From positions 2,825,001 through 2,889,000 of the forward strand of contig NC_087100.1 in NCBI RefSeq assembly GCF_963855985.1: 64,000 nucleotides of DNA, written 5' to 3'. This document shows positions 49,301 through 57,017 of this stretch, one piece after another (within the stretch, counting starts at the first letter, position 1; the number at the start of each line of letters is the position of its first letter). A program made the translations under genes and the position numbers. Below the pieces are notes generated by a model. The model did not search any database. It was given only the letters and a program-made list of their open reading frames with translations, and was not told the DNA's origin. The stretch is from Ostrinia nubilalis. Taxonomy: Eukaryota; Arthropoda; Insecta; Lepidoptera; Crambidae.

Positions 49301-52300
49301 CAACGGCCTCAACCACAGAAGTTTCATGGTGTTATGATAACATAGATAGATACCTACTTACCTAAAGCTACGGCCTACGTTTGCATATTATCTCTAAATC
49401 CCAGTCCCAGGGTAGGTACCTATATTCCTGCCAAATGACGCGATGTAGTCTGTAGAAACCTTTTAGGAAAGTTAGCATGAAATAAATCCTCAATGTTTTG
49501 GTTGCGAAATCCACTCAGACAAAGTGGCGGGCAAAGGTAATCTGATCGAAACGTTGGTGAGTGATCACTCCACTGCATGCTTTGACTATCGACTATTCTA
49601 ATCTAAACCGATATAATCGATCCCAACGTGACTATTCTACGGGAACATACCTGATAACAACATCCAGTTTGAAGGGACCTCAGATATCCTATATTACTGT
49701 ACCACAGAACAGGCCAAACAAGCCCGGACTTCGAATGGGGTCACGCTTACCAAATGCCTAGCGACCTATTTTCACTGTACAGTATTTCGGACATTTCCCC
49801 GTTTTATTTTTGAATTCTTAACAAAGGGGGGGGGGGATACATGGAACTGTAATGATGTAATATTGCATAACATACTACTACTACACATTTAAGCCGTTAA
49901 TTAATTTAATTAACGTTAAAAATAAGACAGACTCCGGTGATGCGCAGCGTCCACATACTCTATCATTTATTGTTAATCAGTGAAAGAGAGATAGTTTTTT
50001 TTAAATACAGTTGTGTAAATAATAATTTAAATCTATGGTAAAGTAGCTAAAACAGTCATATCGCACTATTCGCATCGTGACCACAACCTTTTTTACCCGA
50101 CTGCGCCAGAAGAAGAGTTATTGAAAGCTGGATCCGCGTCTGAGTTTGAGTGACCTATCTTATAGTTCGACGCATCAATGCTCATCGATTGGTCATAGAA
50201 AGAGACCGTCGTGAAGGCTTAATTGCTAATGACACATTACCTTTTCACAATAAGGGCTATCGTTTTTATACTTAACAGTTGGCACCCCTGGCGATTGACA
50301 GGACCTTACTCTACAGTGGCGCCATCTTGTGCAAATGCGATAGTCCTCCTACCACTTTAGCGCTCACCAGTTGGTGCCACTGTCTTCGCTACTAGCAAGT
50401 GACAGGACCTTACTCTACAGTGGCGCTAACTGGTGAGCGCTAAAACGATAGCCCTCATTAAGTACACCTTTCGAACAAAGCCCCAACTCAACACACTTAT
50501 TATCGTACCATACGATTCCTGCGTATAATCGCAGTGAAACCGCAATTATGTGAAATCTTGTTTAAGGGCAGACGAGGCCGGGGGCTGAGCCGAGCTCAAT
50601 GCTAAGCCGAACGGAAAGGCTTTCACTGGACGTATTGGATATGACGGGTTGGACAATAGACGGCTTATTGCTTGCGTCTCACTGAGGCTAGAAATCTTAC
50701 TAATATCTACGAGAAAGTAGGGAGAAATAAAACTATGACAAAACGGATTATGCAACATAATACAATAGGATAGGCATTTAATTAAATAGATGAACTAATT
50801 TATTATCTAATCAGTGATGTGGTCAAAGGAAAATTGATAACTATGAGGAACTAATTAAGACGCAAGGACTCACTACACAGACGCATAATAATATACCAGG
50901 GTTAGTTTTATGATCACGATCATTTATAACGTTAATACTTAGTACCTACTTACGAATGCATATTGAATGTAGAGTTAAAGTGGTAATAGGAACCTTTATT
51001 TTTTTCCAGGTCACAAGAAGGCGAAGATAGTGAGAAAACAAACGAATCCGGTTCCAGAGTCCCTCCACACTGCCACATCACAATCAAATGTACCCGAGAA
51101 GTAAGTTATTCCCTAAAATACTTAAACTAAAGCTCACAGCCTCCAAATTCCAAAACTCTCTTTATCTTCTAAGTTTCAAGACTGTATCTTCCGAATTCAA
51201 CGATTCTCTGCTTCCATATTTTCGAGGCTATCCTGTTCATGCCAGTATCTCGGAGTATTAAGTGAGAGGGGTGAAATTATCCAAAAATAAAAAAACAAAA
51301 CGAATCTCAACTCTTCTTCACTGTTGCAACTTCTGTGTAGCCATGATCTACATCTTGGCCACCAATGCATCCAGTGACCATTAAGTAGCTCTTGGAAAAA
51401 CATGATGCTGTACATGAAGAAGCCTACCTAAACGCGGTTAGCGCAAGACCGGTCGTCGGAACTCATTGGGTGAGGCCTTGGTCCAACAGTGGACGTCATT
51501 TGGCTGAAACGAATGATGTATGAAGATACAAACTGCGTTAGGGATGCAAACTCCTAAGGTCATCGATCAAATAGTTCCCATCTCATAAAGAGCCGAGCAG
51601 AGAAGCTTCTGCCTTTTACCATAAATAATCGTCATCCGTTCATTGTGGAATTGGTTCAGTGTGTGCGCAGGACCGTTCATTGTAGAAAACCTTGGGGGAG
51701 ACCTTTGTCCAGCAGTGGACGTCATTTGGCTGAAACAAACGAATCATCACCCAACAATGTTCTTTTAAAGATTGCAGGTTTCAACGGCCTATCAGAAGCG
51801 GTCCGGCGCCTGGACTTCTCGTCAGCCGTCCGCGACGTGCGAAGGTTCAACTACATCTGCGCGCTACTTGAGCTGCTGCTGGGCGGACAGCGGCTCACGC
51901 ACCTGCCTGGTGCTGCGCAGAAACTGCTGCTGAGCATGCTGGAGCAGCTGGCTGATCAGGGTAAGGTTGCTTTCAGCGTAACTATGCCATCCGTAAACGA
52001 ACTAAAGTCGCTGACATAGCCCGACGGATTAGCAAGCTGAAGTGGCAATGGGCAGGGCACATAGTACGCAGAACTGACGGCCGATGGGGCAGCAAGGTTC
52101 TGGAATGGAGGCCGCGTACCGGAAAACGCAGCGTGGGACGTCCACCCACAAGGTGGACCGAAGACATCATAAAGGTAGCAGGAAAGCGCTGGACGCAGGC
52201 CGCTACCAACCGGGTAACATGGAAAGCATTGGCGGAGGCCTTTGTTCAGCAGTGGACGTCCTATGGCTGAGATGATGATGATGATACCATCCGAGGCAAA

Positions 52301-55300
52301 TTCTGTGCATGGGACGTTTGGCGTATCTCGGGTTATTTTTCAGGGGGGCCCGGGGACCATTTCCTTAGTGCGATTAGAGTCTTGGGCCGGGGCCCTCTCG
52401 GGTCGGGAGCCCGTGGCATTTTGCCAGCTCTGCCACCTTATAGTAGTTACGCTACTGGTTGCTTTGCTGCTTGGTTAGAACTTCGGACTGAACAAAAGAC
52501 TGCCTGGACTGCATTCAATCTCTGTGAAAAACAATGCATAGATTGAAGATATTTGTATCTTGAATATACTTGACAAGACTTTATAGGTGGGTGAAATGCG
52601 GATAAAAATACTTTAGGAACCATCGTGATATCAGTCAGTAAAGTACTTGATCAAAATCAATGACTTATGTGTGACTCACCTCACAACACTAGAAAAAACT
52701 AGTCGGGTCTCTGGTCGCACTTAGTGGAGTTACTGAATCGTTCACATGCGTGACCCCATGCAAGCTCGCTCTACGTGCCCTCTTGTTGTACGAGTATACT
52801 TAGATTATCCTTAAGTCAAGCATTAATTGATAAGTACCAAGATCTCAATATTCCGCAGTGGCCACATCAAAGCAGAACCTGAACGCTTTACGCGCACTGG
52901 TGGTGGCTCTGTCTGCGCTGCGCGAGGCAGAGCGCCGGGCCTGCTGGGGCCGGCCGCTGGGCTCGCGCGCGCTGTGGGGCCACCACGACACCGCCATCGC
53001 CCGCATCAACCACATCGCTAACAGCATCCGTATACAGGAGGTGAGTCACAAAAGAACAGAACGCTCGTGGTGGCTCTTTCCGCGCTACGCGAGGCGGAGC
53101 GCCGGTCCTGCTGGGGCCGGCCGCTGGGCTCGCGCGCGCTGTGGGGCCACCACGACACCGCCATCGCCCGCATCAACCACATCGCCAACAGCATCCGTAT
53201 ACAGGAGGTGAGTCACAAAAGAACAGAACGCTCGTGGTGGCTCTTTCCGCGCTGCGCGAGGCGGAGCGCCGGGCCTGCTGGGGCCGGCCGCTGGGCTCGC
53301 GCGCGCTGTGGGGCCACCACGACACCGCCATCGCCCGCATCAACCACATCGCCAACAGCATCCGCATACTGGAGGTGAGTCACAAAAGAACAGAACGCTC
53401 GTCGCCGCTGGTCGTGGCTCTGTCCGCGCTGCGCGAGGCAAAGTTTACACTAGAGTTGCAGTGATGGGAATCACCGTACAGAAACTCTTCAAAAAAGTTT
53501 ATCTATTTTACCCACTTCCATTTATTGCTTCCATTTGTCACTGTGCTAGCTGGCTATACTTACCTAACGTAATGTTTTTGTTTCAGCCTGGTCCAGAAGT
53601 AATGCCTAAGCTTCACGATTTGCCTGAGGAGTGCATTAGAGAAATTCTACTTAGGATATCGGATCACAGGGATTTGGACGTAAGTTTCAGTTATTGTGTT
53701 GTAGTATTATTATAAGTTTAATACCATATGAGTAGGCTGTGTGTTTCTACTTTTGTGGAGCTTTAAGTTCGTTTTCTTCTAGAACTGTACATTTTATTTA
53801 CCTACATAACCTAGATGTCCCGATTTTAGTCTTTTGTCGAATCCGGATTTTATCTCTCAATCAACGAGATGAGATCGCAAGCGTCGACCTTTCCATCAAA
53901 TTGCTCGCCTAAGGAATCTGAAGTTGAAAGTATTTTTTTTTATCCACAACGAGGAAGCTCTTAGCCTGTATCTTTCCTGATGGTAAGTGACGATCAGGCC
54001 GAAGGTGGAAGCGAGCTTCACCCGGAATCCTCAACCACGGAGGAACTGGCTATCTTACCTCTAACTACCGGAACACAACAATGCTGTTAACATTGTTGTT
54101 ATGGCGACAGACTTATGTAAGATGGTGGTAGCTAGCCAGGCGGACTTAGAACAAGCCCTACCACCAACCAAACCGAACAGAAAAATCTGCTCCCACTGGG
54201 AATCGAACCCGGGACCTCTGCGTCTGAAGCAGGTGGTCTTACCACTAGACCACAGAGGCGGTTAAATGTAACAGAGGCGGTATGTTTCTCTTCAGTCCGC
54301 GTCATCAGCGTGGAACGTGATGGCGTCGGTGTGCACCGAGCAACGGATCTGGCGCGAGCTGGTCACGTTCCACTTCACGCGGCAGCAGATTGACGGCGTG
54401 CTCGGGAAGGACAAGGACGATAAGGACGTCGATTGGAAGAAAACCTTCCATCAGCTTAGGAAGTAAGATACTTTGTTTTTTGTTTATTGTTCGTTAAGAG
54501 GAACAATGAAGAGTAAGAGTAGGCGCACACCGTTGATTTTTAGTTGGCCGATAGTTGTGCCCGATTTTAAATTGTATGAAGAATCGGCCAAATTGAATCG
54601 GCGTAGTGTGCGCACTCCCATACATGCCCATACTGATCAACTGCCCAAATAAACTATCGGCCGACGAAAAATCAACGGTGTGCGCCTACTTTACATCAGA
54701 CTTAACCCACGTTTGTTCCATATGGGCACCTAATTTGTATTTAGTAGCATTTTTTTCCTTTCCCTTTATCCATTCTAGAAAACTGTCTATACAACCAGCA
54801 GTCTGGCTACCTGCTGTCTAGCTCTAGCTAGACAGTGTAGGCCAAATTCATCATATTTTGCTAAAGGTAAATGATAACAGGAGCGTGTCCTTACTGGAAA
54901 CCGAATGACCTGAATATGATGATGAATCTGGAATTTCTGGAAAGGTGTCTACTTACTCAAAACGTGGTTGAAACTGATCATGTACTGATGACTACCTCTT
55001 TCGCTTTTTTGATTCAAAAAATCAAAATTATCTTTATTTGTGTAGACTAATTAAATTAGTATTTGCAAATCGTCAAATGCTCTTAAGGAGCCTATACATG
55101 TCTCATTCTTTTTTTACCCTACCAGCTCTTCGAGACAAACATTTGGCAAGTGCTGAGAAGAAGCGCCGCAACAAACTCAGTCACCACTGTCTGCCGGTTT
55201 AGAAATATATTCCAATATAATATGCTCTTTCTCTGAGAGAGAGCGAAATCCACGTTAGCAGCTAGTAGCTGGATATAAGTCCATAAAATAAACAATATGA

Positions 55301-56920
55301 TTAGTTACATCATAATCGCTTCCCAGGTTGTACGGACTGAGAGAAGACGCCCAGTACGCGGAGACTTTGTCCCTGTGCCGCCATTGCAAGTGCCTTTTCT
55401 GGCGGTCGCTCGGGCACCCGTGTATAGCTGATCAGGTGAATATTTTTATTATAAATTCTATGGTGAAAATTATGCGTTTGTTCACACCGATAGGAGTATT
55501 AGGTACCTACTCGTTGGGATAAAAATCCCATCAAGTCACACTGACATTAAAAATAGGTAACTTAAAGCACCTTAAAGTCTGAACCGTTAGGAAGACTGGT
55601 AACAAGTGGAATTTTGTATCCCAGGAGGCTTTTATTTGAAGTGATAGAATTTGCGTAGGAGTTTGCAATATGTCTACTTATGTGGCGATTCAAATAAGAT
55701 TTGATGGTGATTCTAAGTTCGACTGTTTCAATTAGATCCTTTAGCTGAAAACATACGAAGAGGAAGTGTGTGCGTGATAAACATGAGTATTTATTTGTGT
55801 ATGAGCTATTGATTGCCCTGTTATCTTTAATCGGCAATTGCATTGATATGATAGGTAACTGCTAACTACTGAATCATAGATTAAAATTGTGTGGGTGATC
55901 TCAATTCAACTTCAAAGAGATAAGCAAGAAGCGCAACACTTCATTCCAGCCTTGAAAATCGTGTTAGATTTCAATTGGCTGTAAAAATTAGATTTTTGAT
56001 TGCAGCTTTGATGATGACGTCATAGTCCCCATGGCCATACAAGAGTAAAGGATCAGCCAAACCAACGCGTGCAGGGATAGCGATCAATGCGTTTCTGATA
56101 GCCATCGCTGCCCACCGGCTGATCGCGTTGGTTTGGCTGAACCTTGAGGCGGGAGAATCGCATATTGACAGCATAAAAGTATGTCACCTACCGATATGGT
56201 TTTGATGTTGTTGTGATTGTGGTACTATACTACAGGGTGGAATTTTGTAATGCCACCTGGAGGGAAAGTACTCTTACTTAATACTGTAGATAGAAAATTT
56301 TACTGAAAGAAAACATTCCTTTATTTTTGAAAAGAAAGAGAACTGCATTCAAAGATTTACGATTTTTTTTCGATAATTCTCTACCATACCATACAATTTC
56401 CTGTACATATTTAAAATAATTGAAGATTTCATGGTTTTCCTTTCATTTGATTTATCAAGTTTGTTAGATAGATTTCATCCTTATACTTAACCCTAACGAT
56501 CGATGTAATAAAAATACAGGGTGTAATTTTTAGCAGATTTTAGTTGGTTCGATTCCCGGGTGTGGCAAGCAAATTATTGGAAATCTTTGATTGCAATTCT
56601 ATTTCTTTTCAAAAATAAAGGAATGTTTTCATTGAGAAAAATTTTCTATCTACAATATTAAGAGTACTTTCCTTTTTAAGGTGGCATTAAAAAATTCCAC
56701 CCTGTATATCTTTAGTTGAATTAGGTGCTGTATCTCAACAAAAGTAGACAGCATAATATGCTTACTTTTGTTGCAAAATAGCACCTATTGTTAACTACAT
56801 AAGACTTACATTTCCTTTTATCAGTGCCCGGAGTACCGCGAGCGGCTGCGCGAGGCGGGCGGGCCGCTGCCCCCGCACCCCGTGCCCCCCGCCGCTTTCC
56901 TGAAGTTCTTCTCGCTGTAA
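27894..56920 (+). CDS. FBXO32: F-box protein, FBXO25/FBXO32 (atrogin-1) family, nine exons
   Basis: It is the substrate-recognition subunit of an SCF ubiquitin ligase; vertebrate FBXO32 drives muscle protein breakdown. Exons: 27894-27994, 28170-28223, 51010-51100, 51771-51960, 52859-53040, 53587-53679, 54296-54462, 55327-55435, 56825-56920. They total 1083 nt, exactly 360 codons plus stop, against 355 and 367 residues in human FBXO32 and FBXO25, with every phase consistent. Conserved parts: N-terminal MPFISKDWRSPGEEWVKT (1-18), GFNGLSEAVRRLDF and RRFNYICALLELL in exon 4, the F-box starting near LPEECIREILLRI (218-230), WRELVTFHF, LCRHC..FW..LGHPC (309-325), and the C-terminal FLKFFSL. Insects appear to have one gene for this pair, so FBXO32 and FBXO25 cannot be separated by eye. 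Confidence 0.93.
28170..28223 (+). CDS. FBXO32: F-box gene exon 2 (54 nt)
   Basis: This micro-exon has a good acceptor (tgtattgcag) and donor (TTG|gtgagt). It keeps phase 2 to phase 2 and encodes YPAITNYNNTDDNQQKS. The low-complexity polar sequence is not conserved enough to prove it, but it makes the joined frame work. Confidence 0.75.
28733..28789. repeat. 26-bp inverted repeat, 6-base loop
   Basis: The arms at 28733-28758 and 28764-28789 (GGACATCTTAAAGTAAAATA region) differ by one base. The sequence around 28660-28745 also repeats 28471-28560 (TACCTACCCAATAACTTA), so a local duplication preceded it. Confidence 0.85.
29462..29564. mobile_element. Inverted-terminal MITE, 103 bp
   Basis: The 38-bp arms (29462-29499 and 29527-29564) differ at two positions; the outer end is CAATGTAGAATTTTT. 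No coding sequence. Confidence 0.82.
29608..29695. repeat. GTGTGCGT/GTATGTAT microsatellite
   Basis: An imperfect run of GTGTGCGTG and TATGTATG units. Confidence 0.8.
30667..31737. mobile_element. 1.07-kb element with GGGGGGCAGCTTTG ends
   Basis: The left end AGGGGAGAGGGGGGCAGCTT and the right end complement AGGAGAGGGGGGCAGCTTTG are inverted copies, with AATAT on both sides. The interior repeats the theme GGGGCAG.TTTGAA in both orientations (30855-30910, 31345-31375, 31700-31735). A short Helitron-like fragment (CTAGCTTTTGCCCGGACTTC) is near 31193. No coding frame. Confidence 0.65.
32940..33480 (-). pseudogene. Possible decayed coding relic, unidentified
   Basis: On the minus strand several frames give protein-like helical stretches in consistent order: EIKLDCIRVLQQIQDNISK (about 33332-33388), EQIAEEMRKAYRQHLFELKK (about 33151-33215) and KYEDKAREASLQMTKPDEQF (about 33051-33111). 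They are separated by frameshifts and stops. It has the look of a broken processed copy of a charged coiled-coil protein. I could not assign a family, and chance cannot be excluded. Confidence 0.35.
34716..34956 (-). mobile_element. Non-autonomous Helitron, 241 bp
   Basis: On the minus strand it begins TCCCAACTAATATTATAAAT and ends CGCGGGCGGAAAGCTAG between A and T. A GCGG...CCGC hairpin lies about 10 bases before the end. It contains a CAGA-type microsatellite and is nearly identical to 43261-43513. Confidence 0.85.
39380..39404. repeat. (AAAT)n microsatellite
   Basis: About six units of AAAT/AATA. Confidence 0.85.
40835..40960 (+). repeat. tRNA-derived SINE, 3' fragment
   Basis: It matches the SINE body from AATTCCTCTGTGGGTGAGGA through CCTTCGGCCTGATCATC to CTTCCTCGTTGGGGATAAAA. 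The head is absent. Confidence 0.75.
41017..42972. mobile_element. 1.96-kb inverted-terminal element with nested palindromes
   Basis: The outer ends GGGGGCGTCCATAAATTACG (41017 onward) and the complement ending at 42972 are perfect over 24 bp, with TTA on both sides. G-rich runs follow inside each end. A second inverted pair, about 30 bp (GTCGTGCCACGCGCAGTG near 41370 and its complement near 42760), lies inside, and within that is a TA-flanked foldback at 41424-42114. No coding frame is present. Confidence 0.75.
41424..42114. mobile_element. Foldback element with CAGGGTGGAA ends
   Basis: The ends CAGGGTGGAAACG and its complement are flanked by TA. The inverted arms are about 95 bp long (GATCTCACTCGATTATTTCT etc.). 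An internal direct repeat (ACAAGATATCCAAAAACTG at about 41469 and 41628) shows that the left arm was partly duplicated. Confidence 0.78.
43261..43513 (+). mobile_element. Non-autonomous Helitron, 253 bp
   Basis: It is the same element as 34716-34956 in the opposite orientation, longer by 12 bp because its (TCTG)n run has three more units. It starts TCCCAACTAATATT and ends GCGGGCGGAAAGCTAG, flanked by A and T. Confidence 0.87.
44677..45506. mobile_element. Non-autonomous hAT-type element, 830 bp, with nested element
   Basis: It begins CAGGGGCGTAGCTAC and ends CTAGCTACGTTACTG, imperfect inverted ends. The 8-bp duplication GCTACAGG lies at 44669-44676 and 45507-45514. Inside, 44799-45232 is bounded by AACCGACTTCAAA and TTTGAAGTCGGTT, a separate repeat with tandem halves. 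Confidence 0.87.
44799..45232. repeat. AACCGACTTCAAA-ended repeat nested in a hAT-type element
   Basis: The inverted ends AACCGACTTCAAA and TTTGAAGTCGGTT enclose two related blocks, each with GGTGGA/AATTGGAGATGAAC-like sequence and TTTTTTATACGCAATAT. The class is not determined. Confidence 0.6.
47895..48040. repeat. Helitron-related or similar interspersed fragment
   Basis: TCATCAAAATCCGTTAAGTT and CGAAAGAGCAACAAACATCC match the interior of the Helitron-type repeat at 63656-63861. The termini are lost. Confidence 0.5.
49244..49320 (-). repeat. tRNA-derived SINE, 3' fragment
   Basis: GGCCTGCATTTCTCCTGATG through GAAGGTGGCAGCGGAACCCG and CCTCAACCACAG matches the SINE body in minus orientation, with substitutions. 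Confidence 0.65.
50251..50460. mobile_element. Inverted-terminal element, 210 bp
   Basis: The ends TAAGGGCTATCGTTTTTA and the complement of TAAAACGATAGCCCTCATTA are inverted. Inside, GACAGGACCTTACTCTACAG occurs twice (about 50298 and 50401), so part was duplicated in tandem. Confidence 0.7.
51010..51100 (+). CDS. FBXO32: F-box gene exon 3
   Basis: The acceptor is tttttccag and the first base completes TG+G (Trp). It encodes SQEGEDSEKTNESGSRVPP then HCHITIKCTRE, which runs directly into IAGFNGL of exon 4. The donor GAA|gtaagt is in phase 0. Confidence 0.88.
51425..51515 (+). repeat. RTE-type LINE 3' fragment
   Basis: The sequence resembles the C-terminal codons of the LINE frame (...GEALVQQWTSFG-type) with AACGCGGTTAGCGCAAGACC and ending CATTTGGCTGAAACGAATG. 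It lies in intron 3 of the F-box gene. Confidence 0.6.
51660..51745 (+). repeat. RTE-type LINE 3' fragment next to exon 4
   Basis: This is a second copy of the same 3' end (GCGCAGGACCGTTCATTG through GGCTGAAACAAACGAATCAT). It ends about 25 bp before the exon 4 acceptor, so the intron 3 branch-point region is probably LINE-derived. Confidence 0.65.
51771..51960 (+). CDS. FBXO32: F-box gene exon 4
   Basis: It encodes IAGFNGLSEAVRRLDFSSAV and RRFNYICALLELLLGGQRLT, then LPGAAQKLLLSMLEQLADQ, the most conserved pre-F-box region. The acceptor used must be tcttttaaag (AG at 51769-51770). The later AG at 51776-51777 looks better but would break the frame. The donor G|gtaagg is in phase 1. Confidence 0.92.
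51980..52288 (+). mobile_element. 5'-truncated RTE-type LINE end, frame intact
   Basis: It carries an unbroken frame of about 90 codons: RTKVADIARRISKLKWQWAG, then RRTDGRW, RPRTGKRSVGRPPTRWTEDI and ending AEAFVQQWTSYG-stop. A (GAT)n tail follows (52270-52285). This is the C terminus of lepidopteran RTE-clade reverse transcriptases. It begins about 20 bp after the exon 4 donor and lacks stops or frameshifts, suggesting a recent insertion. Confidence 0.8.
52290..52480. repeat. GC-rich element remnant
   Basis: This run has GGGGGGCCCGGGGACC and GGGCCGGGGCCCTC and ends in GTAGTTACGCTACTGG. That end resembles the right terminus of the hAT-type element at 44677-45506 (TAGCTACGTTACTG). A matching left end was not found. 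Confidence 0.4.
52859..53040 (+). CDS. FBXO32: F-box gene exon 5 (first of three copies)
   Basis: The acceptor is ttccgcag; the two leading bases complete GTG (Val). It encodes ATSKQNLNALRALVVALSAL, then REAERRACWGRPLGSRALWG and HHDTAIARINHIANSIRIQE. The donor GAG|gtgagt is in phase 0. Only this copy has an acceptor and reads in frame into exon 6. It is strikingly GC-rich. Confidence 0.92.
52900..53440 (+). repeat. 167-bp tandem repeat made of exon 5 plus its donor
   Basis: Units start at 52900, 53067 and 53234, with a partial fourth near 53411-53440. Each full unit has 141 bp of exon sequence and 26 bp of intron (gtgagtcacaaaagaacaga and six more bases). Donor GT dinucleotides at 53041, 53208 and 53375 give an exact 167-bp period. 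Units 2 and 3 share substitutions relative to unit 1 (ctttcc for ctgtct, ggcgg for ggcag), so they arose from one another most recently. Because 167 is not a multiple of three, reading on from unit 1 shifts frame. Confidence 0.95.
53587..53679 (+). CDS. FBXO32: F-box gene exon 6 (start of F-box)
   Basis: The acceptor is ttgtttcag. The 31 codons read PGPEVMPKLHDLPEECIREI then LLRISDHRDLD. LPEE..REILLRI is the first half of the F-box that binds SKP1. Both ends are in phase 0 and the donor is GAC|gtaagt. Confidence 0.94.
53931..54263 (-). repeat. tRNA-derived SINE, near full length
   Basis: On the minus strand it starts with a tRNA-like head: GCCTCTGTGGTCTAGTGGTA (A-box region), then GGTTCGATTCC (B box). 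The unrelated body includes CCTTCGGCCTGATCGTCAC, and it ends in CTCGTTGTGGATAAAAAAAA. Its head abuts the acceptor region of exon 7, leaving 32 bp between them. An 11-bp direct repeat, ACAGAGGCGGT, sits at 54252-54262 and 54271-54281. Confidence 0.82.
54296..54462 (+). CDS. FBXO32: F-box gene exon 7 (end of F-box)
   Basis: The acceptor is tgtttctcttcag. It encodes SASSAWNVMASVCTEQRIWR, ELVTFHFTRQQIDGVL, then an acidic/lysine loop and DWKKTFHQLR. WRELVTFHF and W-K-K match the family. The donor AA|gtaaga leaves phase 2. Confidence 0.93.
54518..54690. mobile_element. Inverted-terminal MITE, family AGTAGGCGCACACCG
   Basis: The ends are AGTAGGCGCACACCGTTGAT and its complement ATCAACGGTGTGCGCCTACT, with complementarity continuing for about 40 bp. 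A second copy lies at 14230-14410. No coding sequence is present. Confidence 0.85.
55010..55215. repeat. Probable retrotransposon 3' remnant
   Basis: The stretch from TTATCTTTATTTGTGTAGAC to AAGCGCCGCAACAAACTCAG resembles the noncoding 3' region of a common lepidopteran non-LTR element, in minus orientation. Identification is from memory of such sequences only. Confidence 0.35.
55327..55435 (+). CDS. FBXO32: F-box gene exon 8
   Basis: The first base completes AAG (Lys). It encodes LYGLREDAQYAETLSLCRHC and then KCLFWRSLGHPCIADQ. The Cys-x2-Cys and HPC residues match the conserved cysteine cluster near the C terminus of FBXO25/32. The donor CAG|gtgaat is weak but in phase 0. Confidence 0.93.
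55436..56824 (+). other. F-box gene intron 8
   Basis: The intron contains a 16-bp inverted pair (CAGCCAAACCAACGCG at 56053-56068 and its complement near 56124-56139) and a TA-flanked foldback element at 56233-56704. A minus-strand open frame at 55562-55843 has no recognisable family and is not called. Confidence 0.6.
56233..56704. mobile_element. Foldback element with CAGGGTGGAA ends, TA target site
   Basis: The ends are CAGGGTGGAATTTT and its complement, flanked by TA on both sides as in Tc1/mariner-type insertions. The inverted arms extend over 100 bp with mismatches, including AACATTCCTTTATTTTTGAA and its complement. There is no coding capacity. Confidence 0.7.
56825..56920 (+). CDS. FBXO32: F-box gene last exon
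   Basis: The acceptor is ccttttatcag. It encodes CPEYRERLREAGGPLPPHPV then PPAAFLKFFSL-stop. The proline-rich run followed by a short F-x-K-F-F terminus parallels the family's extreme C terminus. The exon is very GC-rich in contrast to its flanks. Confidence 0.92.
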   Translation, partial: CPEYRERLREAGGPLPPHPVPPAAFLKFFSL

Positions 56921-57017
56921 ACTAAACAACTACCTACCCTCGCTTCGGTCGGCGAGCCTTGCCATTTTGGCGACGAGGATTCGCATGTGCGTTGTCGCGC
57001 TTTTGCTTCGTGTAGAC

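Larger units (their letters stand above)
28224..51009 (+). other. 22.8-kb F-box gene intron 2
   Basis: No exon was recognised in this intron. It holds inverted repeats (28733-28789, 29462-29564), a 1.07-kb element (30667-31737), a possible decayed coding relic (32940-33480, minus), two near-identical Helitrons (34716-34956 and 43261-43513), a nested palindromic block (41017-42972), a hAT-type element (44677-45506), SINE fragments (40835-40960, 49244-49320) and an inverted-terminal element (50251-50460). The stretches 35000-39300 and 45600-49200 are AT-rich DNA in which nothing specific is visible. Confidence 0.7.
54463..55326 (+). other. F-box gene intron 7
   Basis: The intron contains an inverted-terminal element (54518-54690) and a likely retrotransposon 3' remnant (55010-55215). 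Nothing else was recognised. Confidence 0.6.

Noticed and set aside
46798..51100. ATGG|gtaagt at 46798 could splice to 51010 as an alternative first exon giving M-G-H-K-K.
   Set aside because: The frame of the 51010 exon is fixed by HCHITIKCTRE running into IAGFNGL of exon 4; the alternative frame does not continue sensibly.
51771..51780. Acceptor ttgcag|GTTTC at 51777.
   Set aside because: It would leave exon 4 out of frame with exon 3 and remove conserved IAG residues.
53067..53374. Units 2 and 3 of the 167-bp repeat as alternative cassette exons.
   Set aside because: Neither has an acceptor; the only upstream AG would leave a 19-nt intron. They are called repeats, not exons.
54194..54263. 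A tRNA gene on the minus strand with A and B boxes.
   Set aside because: It is continuous with the SINE body and tail, and related sequence recurs at 2610-2905; it is the SINE promoter head.
54296..54462. Exon 7 is 167 nt, the same as the tandem period in exon 5.
   Set aside because: The sequences are unrelated; coincidence.
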